Counted from the stretch's first letter, positions 27,667 to 36,894 are shown. The stretch is DNA of 64,000 nt from Candidatus Vicinibacter proximus (GCA_016713905.1 JADJOE010000001.1:1489001-1553000), one strand, 5' to 3'. Notes: generated from the sequence alone by a model not told the origin. Made by a program: numbers and translations.

Positions 27667-27744
27667 TTCTGTCAAATATCCCCTGTGACATCTCTTGTTT
27701 TCGGTTTTCTCCGGAATTGTTTCATCATATTATAAATCTTAAAT

Positions 27745-30339
27745 ATGCAGCCCATCAAAAACCTAGCGCTTTTAGGCGTTTACATGTTGTTCTTCTTTAG
27801 TTCGTTTGCTCAGGTAAATGATAATGTTTATGTATCTGGCGTCCGTCCTGACAGAATTGGCACCATTTCCCAAAATATCAAGAGTGCTAAAGAAGCTTCC
27901 GTATTATTTCAACCCTTCAGTAATGCATTAAAAACGGAAGATAAGTTTGAATCCCTTGCAAAATACAATCTGCGCAAAGCTGAGTTCTTCTCCATTAATC
28001 CTCAAAGTTTAGAGGTAATTAGGTTAACTCAACCTGCAGCCATTCAGATTTCCATTCCATTGGCTTCCGGATCTGAAATAAAAATGGATTTGATCAAAGT
28101 GGATCTTTTATCTGAGGGATTTAAAGTAACTACTTCCGATGGTAGTAATGAAGAATATGTTCCTGGGATTTTTTATCAAGGGGTAGTCAGCGGTGCAGAA
28201 GAAAAGTCGCTGGTTGCTTTGAGCTTTTTTGATCAGGAAATAATTGGAATGTTTTCAATTGATCAGGACAACTTTGTTCTTCAGCCATCTAAGGATTTTC
28301 CCGGAAAGCTGATTTTGTATAATGATAAGGACCTTATTAAATATTCCGAAATGGAATGTATGACAGACCATTTAGAATCGGTTATTAGAGAGCCGACTAC
28401 GCCTACAGAAATGGCTGCGGGTGACTGTATCCGAGTTTACATAGAGTGCGACTATGCGTTACAACAAAACAAAGGAGGAGTTACAAACACTGTAAATTGG
28501 ATTACCTCTGTTTACAACAATGTGAAAACTTTGTACACAAACGAGAGTATCAATACAACCGTTTCAGAAGTATTTGTTTGGACCACGCAAGATACTTACA
28601 GCAAAACAAATTCTGTCACTGCTCTAAATCAGTTTAAAACTGCAAGGCCTACTTTTAATGGTGATCTTGCACACCTGGCTGCTCTAGGTGGTCAAAATAT
28701 AGGTGGTGTGGCTTGGGTAGATGCTCTTTGTACTTCTTATAAATACGCCTACAGCAATATTTCATCCACCTATGCTGATGTGCCGACATACTCTTGGACC
28801 GTTGAAGTGATGACTCATGAAATGGGCCACAATATAGGTTCTAATCACACCCAATGGTGTGGATGGACTGGCGGAGCTATTGACAATTGTTACACTACAG
28901 AAGGTGGGTGTCCGCCTGGACCAGCCCCAACCAACGGCGGAACCATCATGAGTTATTGCCATTTGACATCATATGGTATAAATTTCAACAATGGTTTTGG
29001 ACCTCTTCCGGGAGATAAAATCAGATCTAGGGTTGCCGCAGTGACTTGCCTCGGAACAAGCTGCAGTGGAGGCTCTTGTAATGCACCAACCGGATTGCAA
29101 ATCAGCAACATTACAACAAACTCTGCTACCGCATCCTGGAATGCAGTTTCAGGAGCTAATTCCTATACCTTTGAATATAAAATTTCAACCTCAGGAACCT
29201 GGACTATTGCTACGGTCACAACGACCAGTTATAACATGACTGGCTTGAGTGCAAATTCAACCTATAATACACGAGTTAAAACTAATTGTACCTCAGGATC
29301 AAGTGCATATTCAGCTCAGGTTAATTTTACAACTTCATCTGGCGGTTCCTGTGGCACGCCTACCAATTTGTCAGTCAGTAATATTACTACAACAACCGCT
29401 ACAGTTTCCTGGAGTGCAGTAGCAGGAGCAAGTTCTTATAATTTTCAGTATAAATTAAATACATCTGGGCAATGGAATCAAGTTAATGTAACCACCACAT
29501 CTGTGAATATGACTGGAATGACTCCTGCGACAAAATATGATGTAAGAGTTCAGGCAAAATGTGGTTCAACTTTAGGAGCTTTCACAAATGTGTTAAGTTT
29601 TACGACTTTAGCCAATGGTTATTGTACATCGAAAGGCAATAATGCAAGCTATGAATGGGTAAAGAGAGTGAAAATCGGTACTATAGACAGAACCTCCGGA
29701 AATGATGGGGGCTATTATAACGGAACCGGATTAACTACAGATGTCAATAAAGGAACCACTTATACCTTAAATTATCAGGCTGGTTCAACTGGTGGATCCG
29801 GCACACTATACTGGAAAGTATGGATAGATTTTAATAAGAATAACTCTTTTACAGATCCTGGTGAAGAAGTTGTTTCAGTTGCATCTTCCAGTTTGACTTT
29901 ACTTGCTTCAAATATCACTATTCCAGCTGGAGCAGCAACAGGTTCCACCCGAATGAGAGTATCTTTAAAATACAATGGATTTGCTACCTCATGTCAGACT
30001 TTTGCTTATGGAGAGGTGGAAGATTACAGCATAAATATTAAAGCTGCAGGCACGCTGATATCAGGAGAGAACGAATTGGTAGAAGAAACGCCTTTTCAGG
30101 TATACCCAAATCCATTTACAAATGATTTGAATGTGGAATTCTTTGCTCGGGAAGATGGAAAATACTCTTGTAAAATGATAGATTTGATGGGCAGGGTGAT
30201 CCTCAATCAGCAAGTAAATGTGCGAAAAGGAACGAATAATATTTCATTATCCGTGGAAGGATTACAGCCTGCAGGATACCTTGTAATCTTATCGGACGGT
30301 GAAACCATAAAACAAAAGAAAGTATTCAGAATAGATTAA
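27745..30339 (+). CDS. Secreted zinc metalloprotease with fibronectin III and GEVED domains and type A sorting domain
   Basis: The 864-residue product has a signal peptide (residues 1-22), a propeptide region, a metzincin catalytic domain with HEMGHNIGSNH at 358-368 and the Met-turn IMSY near 401 (reprolysin/M12B-like), two fibronectin type III domains (about 447-530 and 537-625), a GEVED domain (about 630-770, ending GEVEDYSINI) and a type A C-terminal sorting domain starting at FQVYPNPFTNDLNVEF near 787. Such proteins cross the outer membrane through the type IX system whose core is encoded further along in this window. It stands alone between a good promoter and a strong terminator. The protease class is clear; its target is not. 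Confidence 0.92.
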   Translation: MQPIKNLALLGVYMLFFFSSFAQVNDNVYVSGVRPDRIGTISQNIKSAKEASVLFQPFSNALKTEDKFESLAKYNLRKAEFFSINPQSLEVIRLTQPAAIQISIPLASGSEIKMDLIKVDLLSEGFKVTTSDGSNEEYVPGIFYQGVVSGAEEKSLVALSFFDQEIIGMFSIDQDNFVLQPSKDFPGKLILYNDKDLIKYSEMECMTDHLESVIREPTTPTEMAAGDCIRVYIECDYALQQNKGGVTNTVNWITSVYNNVKTLYTNESINTTVSEVFVWTTQDTYSKTNSVTALNQFKTARPTFNGDLAHLAALGGQNIGGVAWVDALCTSYKYAYSNISSTYADVPTYSWTVEVMTHEMGHNIGSNHTQWCGWTGGAIDNCYTTEGGCPPGPAPTNGGTIMSYCHLTSYGINFNNGFGPLPGDKIRSRVAAVTCLGTSCSGGSCNAPTGLQISNITTNSATASWNAVSGANSYTFEYKISTSGTWTIATVTTTSYNMTGLSANSTYNTRVKTNCTSGSSAYSAQVNFTTSSGGSCGTPTNLSVSNITTTTATVSWSAVAGASSYNFQYKLNTSGQWNQVNVTTTSVNMTGMTPATKYDVRVQAKCGSTLGAFTNVLSFTTLANGYCTSKGNNASYEWVKRVKIGTIDRTSGNDGGYYNGTGLTTDVNKGTTYTLNYQAGSTGGSGTLYWKVWIDFNKNNSFTDPGEEVVSVASSSLTLLASNITIPAGAATGSTRMRVSLKYNGFATSCQTFAYGEVEDYSINIKAAGTLISGENELVEETPFQVYPNPFTNDLNVEFFAREDGKYSCKMIDLMGRVILNQQVNVRKGTNNISLSVEGLQPAGYLVILSDGETIKQKKVFRID

Positions 30340-30371
30340 TAGGGTTTGGTTTTAGAAATGATTTTGATTGT

Positions 30372-30408
30372 AAAAATGTCCGTCTGTTTTCAGGCGGACA
30401 TTTTTATT
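30372..30408. terminator. Rho-independent terminator after the metalloprotease gene, possibly bidirectional
   Basis: The stem pairs AAAAATGTCCGTCTG with CAGGCGGACATTTTT around a TTTT loop (one G-T pair), giving about 15 bp. T-rich sequence follows on the plus side and A-rich sequence precedes it, so it can also work for the convergent gene at 30630-31292. Confidence 0.9.
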
Positions 30409-30629
30409 TACTCCTTTAGTCCATTGTATACATTTAGATTTCGTAGTGAAAGGCAAGAGCGCATTGTTGACTAGTGTTCCTATGATTGAACCATCCTTGA
30501 TCAATAAAGTATCAATGAACAAAAGTTGATCAAATGATTTGTCTTGCAGGCAGCCCCGAGAGCGAAAAATTTGATATTTATAAATATTTTGGCTTGGAAT
30601 AGAATTCTAATGTATCAATTGGGTTCCAT

Positions 30630-31292
30630 TTATGGTTGTGAAAACGTTTTACAATTACAATCGGGATGCTTAAAGAGAATCATTTTACTTTCTGTATGAT
30701 TGTATTGAACCGTGGGCTTGTTTTTCAAGCCAACAACTAAAAGAACTAACCCAACGATAAATATAGGAATGGCCATAATTGTAAAACAGCCTGCACTAAT
30801 TGAATCTGATACACTGCCATTGTTGTTTCCATTTTCTGCAGAGGCCCCAAGTAAAACTATTCCCCCCAAAATAGATAATATAATTCCTGCAATCCCTAAG
30901 CCACTCAATTTATTTTTTTTAGGATTCGCAAGTTGAATGGGATCGATTTTTCCAATTCCTTTAAATTCTTTAAGAGGAAGAGTATACTGGTAACCTTCTT
31001 CGGAGGTTAGAGATATTTGATTGGTGTCTATGGCATTCAACTTAAATGGCTTTTGCATTTGAGCCTTATGGATTGGGCTTTTTCGACCGTCCAGAAACTT
31101 TATCCATACCGGATCATTCTTGTAAAACCTTTGAACACTGGAGTCCTTAAATACACACTCCAATAGCAATGGGGGGGGTGTTTCCTGTGCTTGTAGCAGG
31201 AGTGAACTTAAGCTTAGACAAAATGCTAAAGTGATTAATTTTCTGCTTGCAGAAAAAATGAATGAAATACTTAAATCATACAAAGCTTGCAT
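30630..31292 (-). CDS. Exported membrane protein of unknown function
   Basis: The 220-residue product has a hydrophobic N-terminus that reads as a signal peptide (ending about residue 36, LLLQAQ), a region of about 90 residues resembling a small beta domain (VWIKFLDGRKSPIHKAQMQKPFKLNAIDTNQISLTSEEGYQYTLPL), then two membrane spans (about 128-150 and 170-190) and a short tail containing HPDCNC. I do not recognise the family. The layout, a soluble part followed by paired hydrophobic segments, recurs in Bacteroidota proteins of unknown role. No partner gene is adjacent. Confidence 0.65.
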   Translation of the reverse strand: MQALYDLSISFIFSASRKLITLAFCLSLSSLLLQAQETPPPLLLECVFKDSSVQRFYKNDPVWIKFLDGRKSPIHKAQMQKPFKLNAIDTNQISLTSEEGYQYTLPLKEFKGIGKIDPIQLANPKKNKLSGLGIAGIILSILGGIVLLGASAENGNNNGSVSDSISAGCFTIMAIPIFIVGLVLLVVGLKNKPTVQYNHTESKMILFKHPDCNCKTFSQP

Positions 31293-31415
31293 AATAGTGG
31301 TGTCTTTTAGTTAAAAAAAATTTATATAGTGTCGAATCTATATAAGATCCTAAATCAAAAATAGTATAAAAATTTAATTTTCCTTCAATTTAAATAAAAT
31401 TTTACTGGAAGATTA

Positions 31416-32909
31416 TTAGTTGCTCTTCTTTGTAAGAAGTTTAACTATTTTCTGGTGTGCCAAATTTTTTAGTTCCATGGACAGATTGAAATGCCATATA
31501 GACCAAATAAATACCAGGCTGATTAAGGATCCTTTAACTGGTATAGAAACATAAGCCGGCAAATTCCAGTCAATATTTGAGACAAGTATACATAGGATCA
31601 GCCCAAGTGCGATGATTTTCAACCATTGGCTATCAAAAGGATTTAACTTAAGAAAATGAATAATTAGAATGGATTTTGAAATATTATAGATGCATACTGA
31701 GATCAATGTACCTAGAGCAGCACCCAGAATTCCAAATTTGGGGATGAAGAAAAAATTAAGACTAATATTTATAACTGCAAGACATAGCAATAGAATAGTT
31801 TCTAAACGATAATGTTTGGAATAGTTAAAAATATGATGGTTAATACCGGTAGAAGCATCCACCACTCTGGCTAAAAGTAATATGCCGAGACAGTATTTAA
31901 TTCCTTGCATTTTATGAGAATTTGGCATGATGCCGGTTAGGTCATCCATGCAGGCCCATAAGCACAACCCAAGCCAAAGGGTTGGGATCAGCATATTAAT
32001 TACTGACTTTTTATAATATTGATTTAATAGGGAAAAATCTTCTGCTTTGGATGCTTCCGAAACAAAAGGATTTAAAATTTCAGTCAGTGAAAGTGCGGGT
32101 ATGTATGCAGCATTACAAATAAATGAGGCCAGTACAAATTTTCCAGTTTCTTCTGCATTCAACAAACTTGAAATCATCAGGGTGTCTATTCTTAAAGCCA
32201 ATACTGCACTTACACCTCCTATAATGTTGAACAATGCAAATGTGATCATTGAACGCTTTAGAGGCGTTTTGAAAATTTCTGAATTAAAAGAAAAAAACGA
32301 AGGGTTTTCACTTTTCAATTTTAAAAAAAGGAAAATCGTGATGCCTAAATAGTAGCTAAGGATACAAAAAATGAATTGGGATACATTTAAATAATCTTTC
32401 AGAGACAATATGAAAATAAAAGGTAAAATTATTTTCATCAGATTCTGAAGTAAAGCTGGTAAGGCGATTTGTTTTTTATTTACAGAACAAATTCCCATAA
32501 GATCAAACAAAACATAAAGCAGTGTAAGGGGCAATAGGAAAAAAGAATAGTTTGCAATCGTATCTGAATGTGCTTCAATTTGTCGAATGTACCAGGGTTT
32601 GATACTTAGAAATAGTAAAGTAAAGAAGATCATTCCAATCCCATATCCTGCCAGAATAAAATAAAAAAAGCCGGATTTTTGGTTTTGTTTATCCTTAAAA
32701 AATGGAGAATATCGGATTAATACAGTCCCGAATCCTAAAGTAATAAATGGCGTAAAAAGAGAAGCTGTATTGGTTAGAAAACCATACAGTCCATATAGTT
32801 CAAGATTCCTGGGATAAATAAAAAGAGTGCTAAAAATCCCTATAGCCACTCCAATATAACTTATGAGTGCAAAAAAAAAGCCTTGCTTACGGATGATGGT
32901 TTGGCTCAT
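31416..32909 (-). CDS. Polysaccharide/lipid-linked oligosaccharide flippase (Wzx/MATE-like)
   Basis: The 497-residue protein is hydrophobic throughout, with about 12-14 predicted spans. The opening segment (GVAIGIFSTLFIYPRNLELYGLYGFLTNTASLFTPFITLGFG) is the usual start of the oligosaccharide flippase family, and NIIGGVSAVLALRIDTLMIS in the middle matches the second repeat. Such proteins move lipid-linked sugars across the inner membrane for surface polysaccharide assembly. It is divergent from a sugar aminotransferase gene 77 bases away, which fits a shared role in surface sugars, though no glycosyltransferases are present here. Confidence 0.85.
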   Translation of the reverse strand: MSQTIIRKQGFFFALISYIGVAIGIFSTLFIYPRNLELYGLYGFLTNTASLFTPFITLGFGTVLIRYSPFFKDKQNQKSGFFYFILAGYGIGMIFFTLLFLSIKPWYIRQIEAHSDTIANYSFFLLPLTLLYVLFDLMGICSVNKKQIALPALLQNLMKIILPFIFILSLKDYLNVSQFIFCILSYYLGITIFLFLKLKSENPSFFSFNSEIFKTPLKRSMITFALFNIIGGVSAVLALRIDTLMISSLLNAEETGKFVLASFICNAAYIPALSLTEILNPFVSEASKAEDFSLLNQYYKKSVINMLIPTLWLGLCLWACMDDLTGIMPNSHKMQGIKYCLGILLLARVVDASTGINHHIFNYSKHYRLETILLLCLAVINISLNFFFIPKFGILGAALGTLISVCIYNISKSILIIHFLKLNPFDSQWLKIIALGLILCILVSNIDWNLPAYVSIPVKGSLISLVFIWSIWHFNLSMELKNLAHQKIVKLLTKKSN

Positions 32910-32986
32910 GGGGACAAAGAAAGAAATAATTCCCTATTTAAAGGAGACTCCCAATCAAAATCAGTTACTTTGCAAAAAACAAACTC

Positions 32987-34132
32987 ATGTTTTCTAATGA
33001 TTTAATTAATATAACATTGAGTAAACCATATCGTGCAACCAATGAACTTGAGTATTTAAAAAAAGTATTGGACTCGGGGCAAGTAGCCTCCTTAGGTGAG
33101 TTTTCTCATCAATGTGAATCTTGGTTTGAGCTTCATTTGAAATGTAAAAAAGCATTAATGACGCATTCCTGCACCGCAGCATTGGAAGTCATTGCATTGA
33201 TGATTGAGATAAAACCCGGAGATGAAGTCATTCTACCTTCTTTTACATTTGTTTCTACTGCAAATGCCTTTGCTTTAAGGGGAGCCCGGATTAGATTCGC
33301 AGACAGTCTGCCACATCACCCCAATGTACATCCTGAGTCTATCCTCTCCTTGATTTCATCCAGGACTAAAGCAATTGTAGTCGTTCATTACGCAGGAATG
33401 GCAGTTGATATGGATCCATTACTGGAAGTTTGCAAAGAAAGGAATATTTTCCTTATAGAAGATGCTGCACAAGGAATGCAATCCACTTATAAGAATAAAC
33501 CTGTTGGAACAATTGGCGATTTTGCGACATTTTCATTTCATGATACCAAACCTGTTTCCTGCGGAGAAGGAGGGATGTTGGTCATTAATAGATCAGAATA
33601 TATTTCTCTGGCTGAACAGATACTGGAAAAAGGTACCAATAGAATTGAATTCAAAAAGGGAGGAATTCGATCGTACGATTGGCAATGTTTAGGATCTTCT
33701 TATGGTGCTTCACAACTTCAAGCCGCTGTGCTTTTTGCACAGTTGGAAGAAATAGATTTAATATTTGAAAGCCGTAAAAAGATATGGCAGATTTATTCTG
33801 ATGAATTGAATTTTGGAAATTCAAGTATAAGATTCCCATACTTATTTAACTATTCAGAATACAATACTTCAATTTTTTATCTAGAAGTATTGCGACCCGG
33901 TTTTCGGAATTATTTAATTCATAAGTTTGAAGCAAAAGGCATTCAAGTGTCCTTTCACTACAAATGTCTTCATTTAAGTCCTTTTGGAAAACAATGGAAA
34001 GAAGGGGATTTGCCAAATGCTAAATATTGGGAAGAAAATATTCTCAGACTTCCATTACATCCGTTTCTAACAGGTGGAGATGTAAAAAAGATTGCCAGTC
34101 TTTTGGAAGAATTTCTAACGGCTTTTGAATAA
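32987..34132 (+). CDS. DegT/DnrJ/EryC1/StrS sugar aminotransferase, WecE/RffA-like
   Basis: This PLP enzyme is 381 residues long. The lysine that binds PLP is Lys188 in SFHDTKPVSCGEGG, a form characteristic of dTDP-4-amino-4,6-dideoxygalactose transaminase (WecE/RffA). EDAAQG (Asp159) is the usual PLP-contact motif, and PSFTFVSTANAFALRGA near residue 84 is the family start of the large domain. The likely reaction is transfer of an amino group from glutamate to a 4-keto sugar nucleotide. No other enterobacterial common antigen genes are in view, so the sugar product is inferred from similarity alone. It is divergent from the flippase gene and converges on the metal permease gene. Confidence 0.85.
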   Translation: MFSNDLINITLSKPYRATNELEYLKKVLDSGQVASLGEFSHQCESWFELHLKCKKALMTHSCTAALEVIALMIEIKPGDEVILPSFTFVSTANAFALRGARIRFADSLPHHPNVHPESILSLISSRTKAIVVVHYAGMAVDMDPLLEVCKERNIFLIEDAAQGMQSTYKNKPVGTIGDFATFSFHDTKPVSCGEGGMLVINRSEYISLAEQILEKGTNRIEFKKGGIRSYDWQCLGSSYGASQLQAAVLFAQLEEIDLIFESRKKIWQIYSDELNFGNSSIRFPYLFNYSEYNTSIFYLEVLRPGFRNYLIHKFEAKGIQVSFHYKCLHLSPFGKQWKEGDLPNAKYWEENILRLPLHPFLTGGDVKKIASLLEEFLTAFE

Positions 34133-34209
34133 AGACTAATTTGTGCATTCGCTCTTTTGCTATTGCGATTTCCACTCGTTTATCAACGGGAGTTGTTTTT
34201 ATGCAACCA

Positions 34210-35478
34210 TCACCTTGGAATAGGAGATCCATGTGGATCGGTTTTTGGATATCCAAGATTTCGATCCACTTCATTTATTTCTTCTTCTGAAAGATGGTGT
34301 TCAAATCTTTCTGCTTCCTCATGAATTTGATCTGGTTTTAAACCTAATTCTTCCACAAGAAAAGTTTCCCAAAGTCTGTGTGCCCGCACTAAGTGGTTAG
34401 CCTTTTGCTTTCCACTCTCAGTGAGTTGTATTTCCCCGGATTCAAACTTGATCAATTTTAGTTGAGCCATTTTTCTAATCCATTTGGTCAGAAGTTTACG
34501 ATCATGAACCATGGTATCTTCCAATTTTTGGTAGGGTATGGGTTGGTTGTTTTCTATTCTGTACAATTGTTTGAGAATGTCTTCTACTACAACTCTCATT
34601 TGCTGTTGTTTGCGAACACGCCATCTGATGATCAAACCTCTCTGTGGAGCAAACAACATGACAAGCAGGTATATTAGTGTGGTTACTACGGCCATTGACG
34701 GACCTGGTGGTGTATCTAATGAAATGCTCAACAGCAAACCGGTTAATGCTGCAATCATGCCAAGGATGGAGGAAGTTGCCAATACTCTGGGGAGGCGATC
34801 GGAAATCAACAAGGCAGCTGAAGCAGGTGTAATCAGCATCGCGACCACCAATATTACACCCACGCTTCTAAGAGAAGCAACAACCGATAACGATAACAAT
34901 AGCATAATCAAATAATGAATCATGTCTTGGTGATAACCTAAGGTAGATGCCAGATCAGCTTGAAATGTAGTCGTAAACATGGCCCTGTAAAAGATAAGGA
35001 TCGCACCACAGACGATTACACACATTCCCAGAGTCATCCAGACATCTTCATTTTGAACTGCAAGTATATTTCCAAATAAAAAATCCTTAAGATCGAGATG
35101 CACTCCATCATGATGACTGAGCCAACTTATGCCAATGACGCCAATGGAAAACATAAAGGTGAAAATAATCCCGATGGCTGCATCATTTTTGATCCTTATG
35201 GACCTTTGTAACCATGTAATTAATAATGCGGCAATTATTCCTGCAAGAACGGAGCCTCCAAAAAAAGCGGAAGTAGAATATCCGAAAAACACAAAAGCCA
35301 CAACTATCCCCGGAAGAATGGCATGTGACAGAGCATCGCCAATTAATGACATGTTTCTTAAAACAATAAAGCTACCCAGCAATCCACATAAACCTCCCAC
35401 CAGAACCGAAGCAACTAATGCCCTGACACCTGATTCAAGTAAAAAAAACTGCTGTATAGGATCTAAGATAGATTGCAT
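34210..35478 (-). CDS. Metal ABC transporter permease fused to a DtxR-type metalloregulator
   Basis: The 422-residue product has two parts. Residues about 1-275 form an ABC-3 permease with about eight or nine spans (VGGLCGLLGSFIVLRNMSLIGDALSHAILPG is the family signature), of the kind that carries Mn, Fe or Zn. Residues about 285-422 resemble a DtxR/MntR repressor: a winged-helix segment (VVEDILKQLYRIEN...LTESGKQKANHLVRAHRLWETFLVEELGL) and the metal-binding/dimer part (EEAERFEHHLSEEEINEVDRNLGYPKTDPHG). Permease-DtxR fusions are known in Bacteroidota. The ATPase and binding protein are not adjacent. ATG at 35478 is chosen; an in-frame TTG at 35499 would add seven residues. A 24-bp palindrome lies 30 bases upstream. 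Confidence 0.88.
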   Translation of the reverse strand: MQSILDPIQQFFLLESGVRALVASVLVGGLCGLLGSFIVLRNMSLIGDALSHAILPGIVVAFVFFGYSTSAFFGGSVLAGIIAALLITWLQRSIRIKNDAAIGIIFTFMFSIGVIGISWLSHHDGVHLDLKDFLFGNILAVQNEDVWMTLGMCVIVCGAILIFYRAMFTTTFQADLASTLGYHQDMIHYLIMLLLSLSVVASLRSVGVILVVAMLITPASAALLISDRLPRVLATSSILGMIAALTGLLLSISLDTPPGPSMAVVTTLIYLLVMLFAPQRGLIIRWRVRKQQQMRVVVEDILKQLYRIENNQPIPYQKLEDTMVHDRKLLTKWIRKMAQLKLIKFESGEIQLTESGKQKANHLVRAHRLWETFLVEELGLKPDQIHEEAERFEHHLSEEEINEVDRNLGYPKTDPHGSPIPR

Positions 35479-35508
35479 ATCAAGATAATTGTTATGCAAA
35501 TCTAAAAT

Positions 35509-35532
35509 ATAATTTAGATTAATCTAAATTAT
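35509..35532. promoter_or_regulatory. 24-bp palindrome upstream of the metal permease-regulator gene, candidate DtxR-family operator
   Basis: The half site ATAATTTAGATT (35509-35520) is followed directly by its exact reverse complement (35521-35532), so all 24 bases are symmetric. The core TTTAGATTAATCTAAA resembles DtxR/MntR-type operators of the form TTAGGTTAACCTAA. The position, 30 bases before the start codon, suits repression by the regulator domain encoded in the gene or by a separate family member. Confidence 0.65.
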
Positions 35533-35619
35533 CATCAAGAAATTTAAATAAAATACACAAGCCTGCCCAATTGCTTGAGTAATGCGATAAAATCAAAAAC
35601 AATAAATGGGACTCTTGCT

Positions 35620-36120
35620 CTATTTAATATTGGCTTTCACTAAACTGTCGCTGAGGGGTTCTGCTCTGGGTTTTAGGAAATTCTTAAAAAACTCAACTCC
35701 CTCTGGACTGATATTGTTGACAAATTCAATTTTACCGCCTTTTGTCCAAACAACTGCATTGCAGCCTCCATTAAAGTAAATATCTGCTTCATGTGTAATT
35801 TCTCCATTTTTTTGAAACATCAGGTGACCATCTGGATTACAAGCAGTTAGAATACCCTTGTCGTCACCGATGAAGGAAACCACATATTGGATGGCACTTG
35901 GATTGCTGAAGCTCATGCTTGCGTTAACTTCCTTCTTGAGAGAGATAATGTCAATGCTTGTGCAACTTTTATTGAGCTCTGTCAACACTGCCGGGGAAAT
36001 GGGTTGGAATTCGGCAGCGCGGTTATTGCCTGGTTTGTTAGACGCTGATTTAGAATTTGAATCAGTCTTACAAGAGCTGATGAACAACAATAGCCCGGCC
36101 AGAATAAGTAAATTTTTCAT
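35620..36120 (-). CDS. Small lipoprotein of unknown function
   Basis: The 166-residue product has a lipoprotein signal (MKNLLILAGLLLFISSC, Cys17), a Ser/Asn-rich linker (to about residue 40) and a compact domain with DIYFNGGCNAVVWTKGGKIEFVNNISPEGVEFFKNFL toward the end. I do not recognise the family. It lies 4 bases after an outer-membrane barrel gene on the same strand, so the two are probably co-transcribed and may form an envelope pair. Confidence 0.6.
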   Translation of the reverse strand: MKNLLILAGLLLFISSCKTDSNSKSASNKPGNNRAAEFQPISPAVLTELNKSCTSIDIISLKKEVNASMSFSNPSAIQYVVSFIGDDKGILTACNPDGHLMFQKNGEITHEADIYFNGGCNAVVWTKGGKIEFVNNISPEGVEFFKNFLKPRAEPLSDSLVKANIK

Positions 36121-36124
36121 CGGA

Positions 36125-36742
36125 TTAATTAAATCTATAATTCAGACCCAAAGATATAAAATAACTGATCATTTTGATTTCCTGATCATTAATTGTATAT
36201 CGGTAAAGAGGGGTAAAGGACGAAGTATATCGGCAATTTAAGGCCAAATTGTAATTGAAATAATAATTAAACCCTAACAACCAACTAAGGTCATTTTTTT
36301 CGAATTGTTCATCCCATTTATTATAACTGGAGGACCGGAACAATCTCCCAAACGAAAGACCTCCCTGAAAATGAATCCTGTAATACCGATATTGATCATC
36401 TTCAATCAGCCAGTCCTTAAAACCAAAAATCAAGGGAACTTCTATGTACTCAAGATTGTACTTAATGGGCCTAAGATCCCTCTTCGTATATTTTGATCCC
36501 CTCAGACTGTACAGGAACTCTAGCTGAATCTCACTTGTTTTGCCAAGGTGAAAACCGGTAAAAAAACCACCGGTATAAGCCAATTTGTCGAATCCCAGAA
36601 CACTGTCACCATCTATCTGGCTCAGATTCATGCCGAGTTTAAGCCCTCCATAAAATCTCTTTTCCTTTTGGGCAATACCATCTTGCGAATGTCCAAAAAA
36701 TAGAAGTAAAGCAAACAAAAACCAACCAAACCTGCTAATCAT
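36125..36742 (-). CDS. Outer-membrane beta-barrel protein (PorT-like)
   Basis: The 205-residue product has a signal peptide (ending about residue 25, DGIAQ) and then alternating amphipathic strands: FYGGLKLGMNLSQIDGD, YTGGFFTGFHLGKTSEIQLEFLYSLRGSKY, LEYIEVPLIFGFK, FQGGLSFGRLF, ending in Phe/Tyr/Asn (SLGLNYRFN), typical of an eight-strand barrel with the outer-membrane insertion signal at the end. The closest annotated group is the PorT/outer-membrane beta-barrel domain family. It is the first gene of a two-gene unit with the lipoprotein at 35620-36120. Confidence 0.75.
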   Translation of the reverse strand: MISRFGWFLFALLLFFGHSQDGIAQKEKRFYGGLKLGMNLSQIDGDSVLGFDKLAYTGGFFTGFHLGKTSEIQLEFLYSLRGSKYTKRDLRPIKYNLEYIEVPLIFGFKDWLIEDDQYRYYRIHFQGGLSFGRLFRSSSYNKWDEQFEKNDLSWLLGFNYYFNYNLALNCRYTSSFTPLYRYTINDQEIKMISYFISLGLNYRFN

Positions 36743-36894
36743 AGAATGTCATTTAAAGTATATTGCTGAACGAATCAGACCCAAATATGCGTCTTTTAGA
36801 TGAATTTAAGTTTCCAAATAATTTGAAGAGGAAGTTGTGCTAATCTGCATTGAAAACACTAATTTTGGAAAGATTTTATTTTAAAACCTAAAAG

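Larger units (their letters stand above)
27436..27744. other. Intergenic region between valS and the secreted metalloprotease gene
   Basis: The gap holds the weak terminator above, an inverted repeat ATGGCACA/TGTGCCAT (27490-27497 and 27541-27548), a second short pair AAACCCT/AGGGTTT (27600-27606 and 27622-27628), and a good promoter near its right end. No open frame of note is present. Confidence 0.5.

Noticed and set aside
28762..28962. Minus-strand frame inside the metalloprotease gene
   Set aside because: It lies wholly within the catalytic domain of a well-supported gene and has no features of its own.
34160..34205. Possible terminator between the aminotransferase and permease genes
   Set aside because: The pairing ACTC/GAGT needs a two-base bulge and the T-run is short; not convincing.
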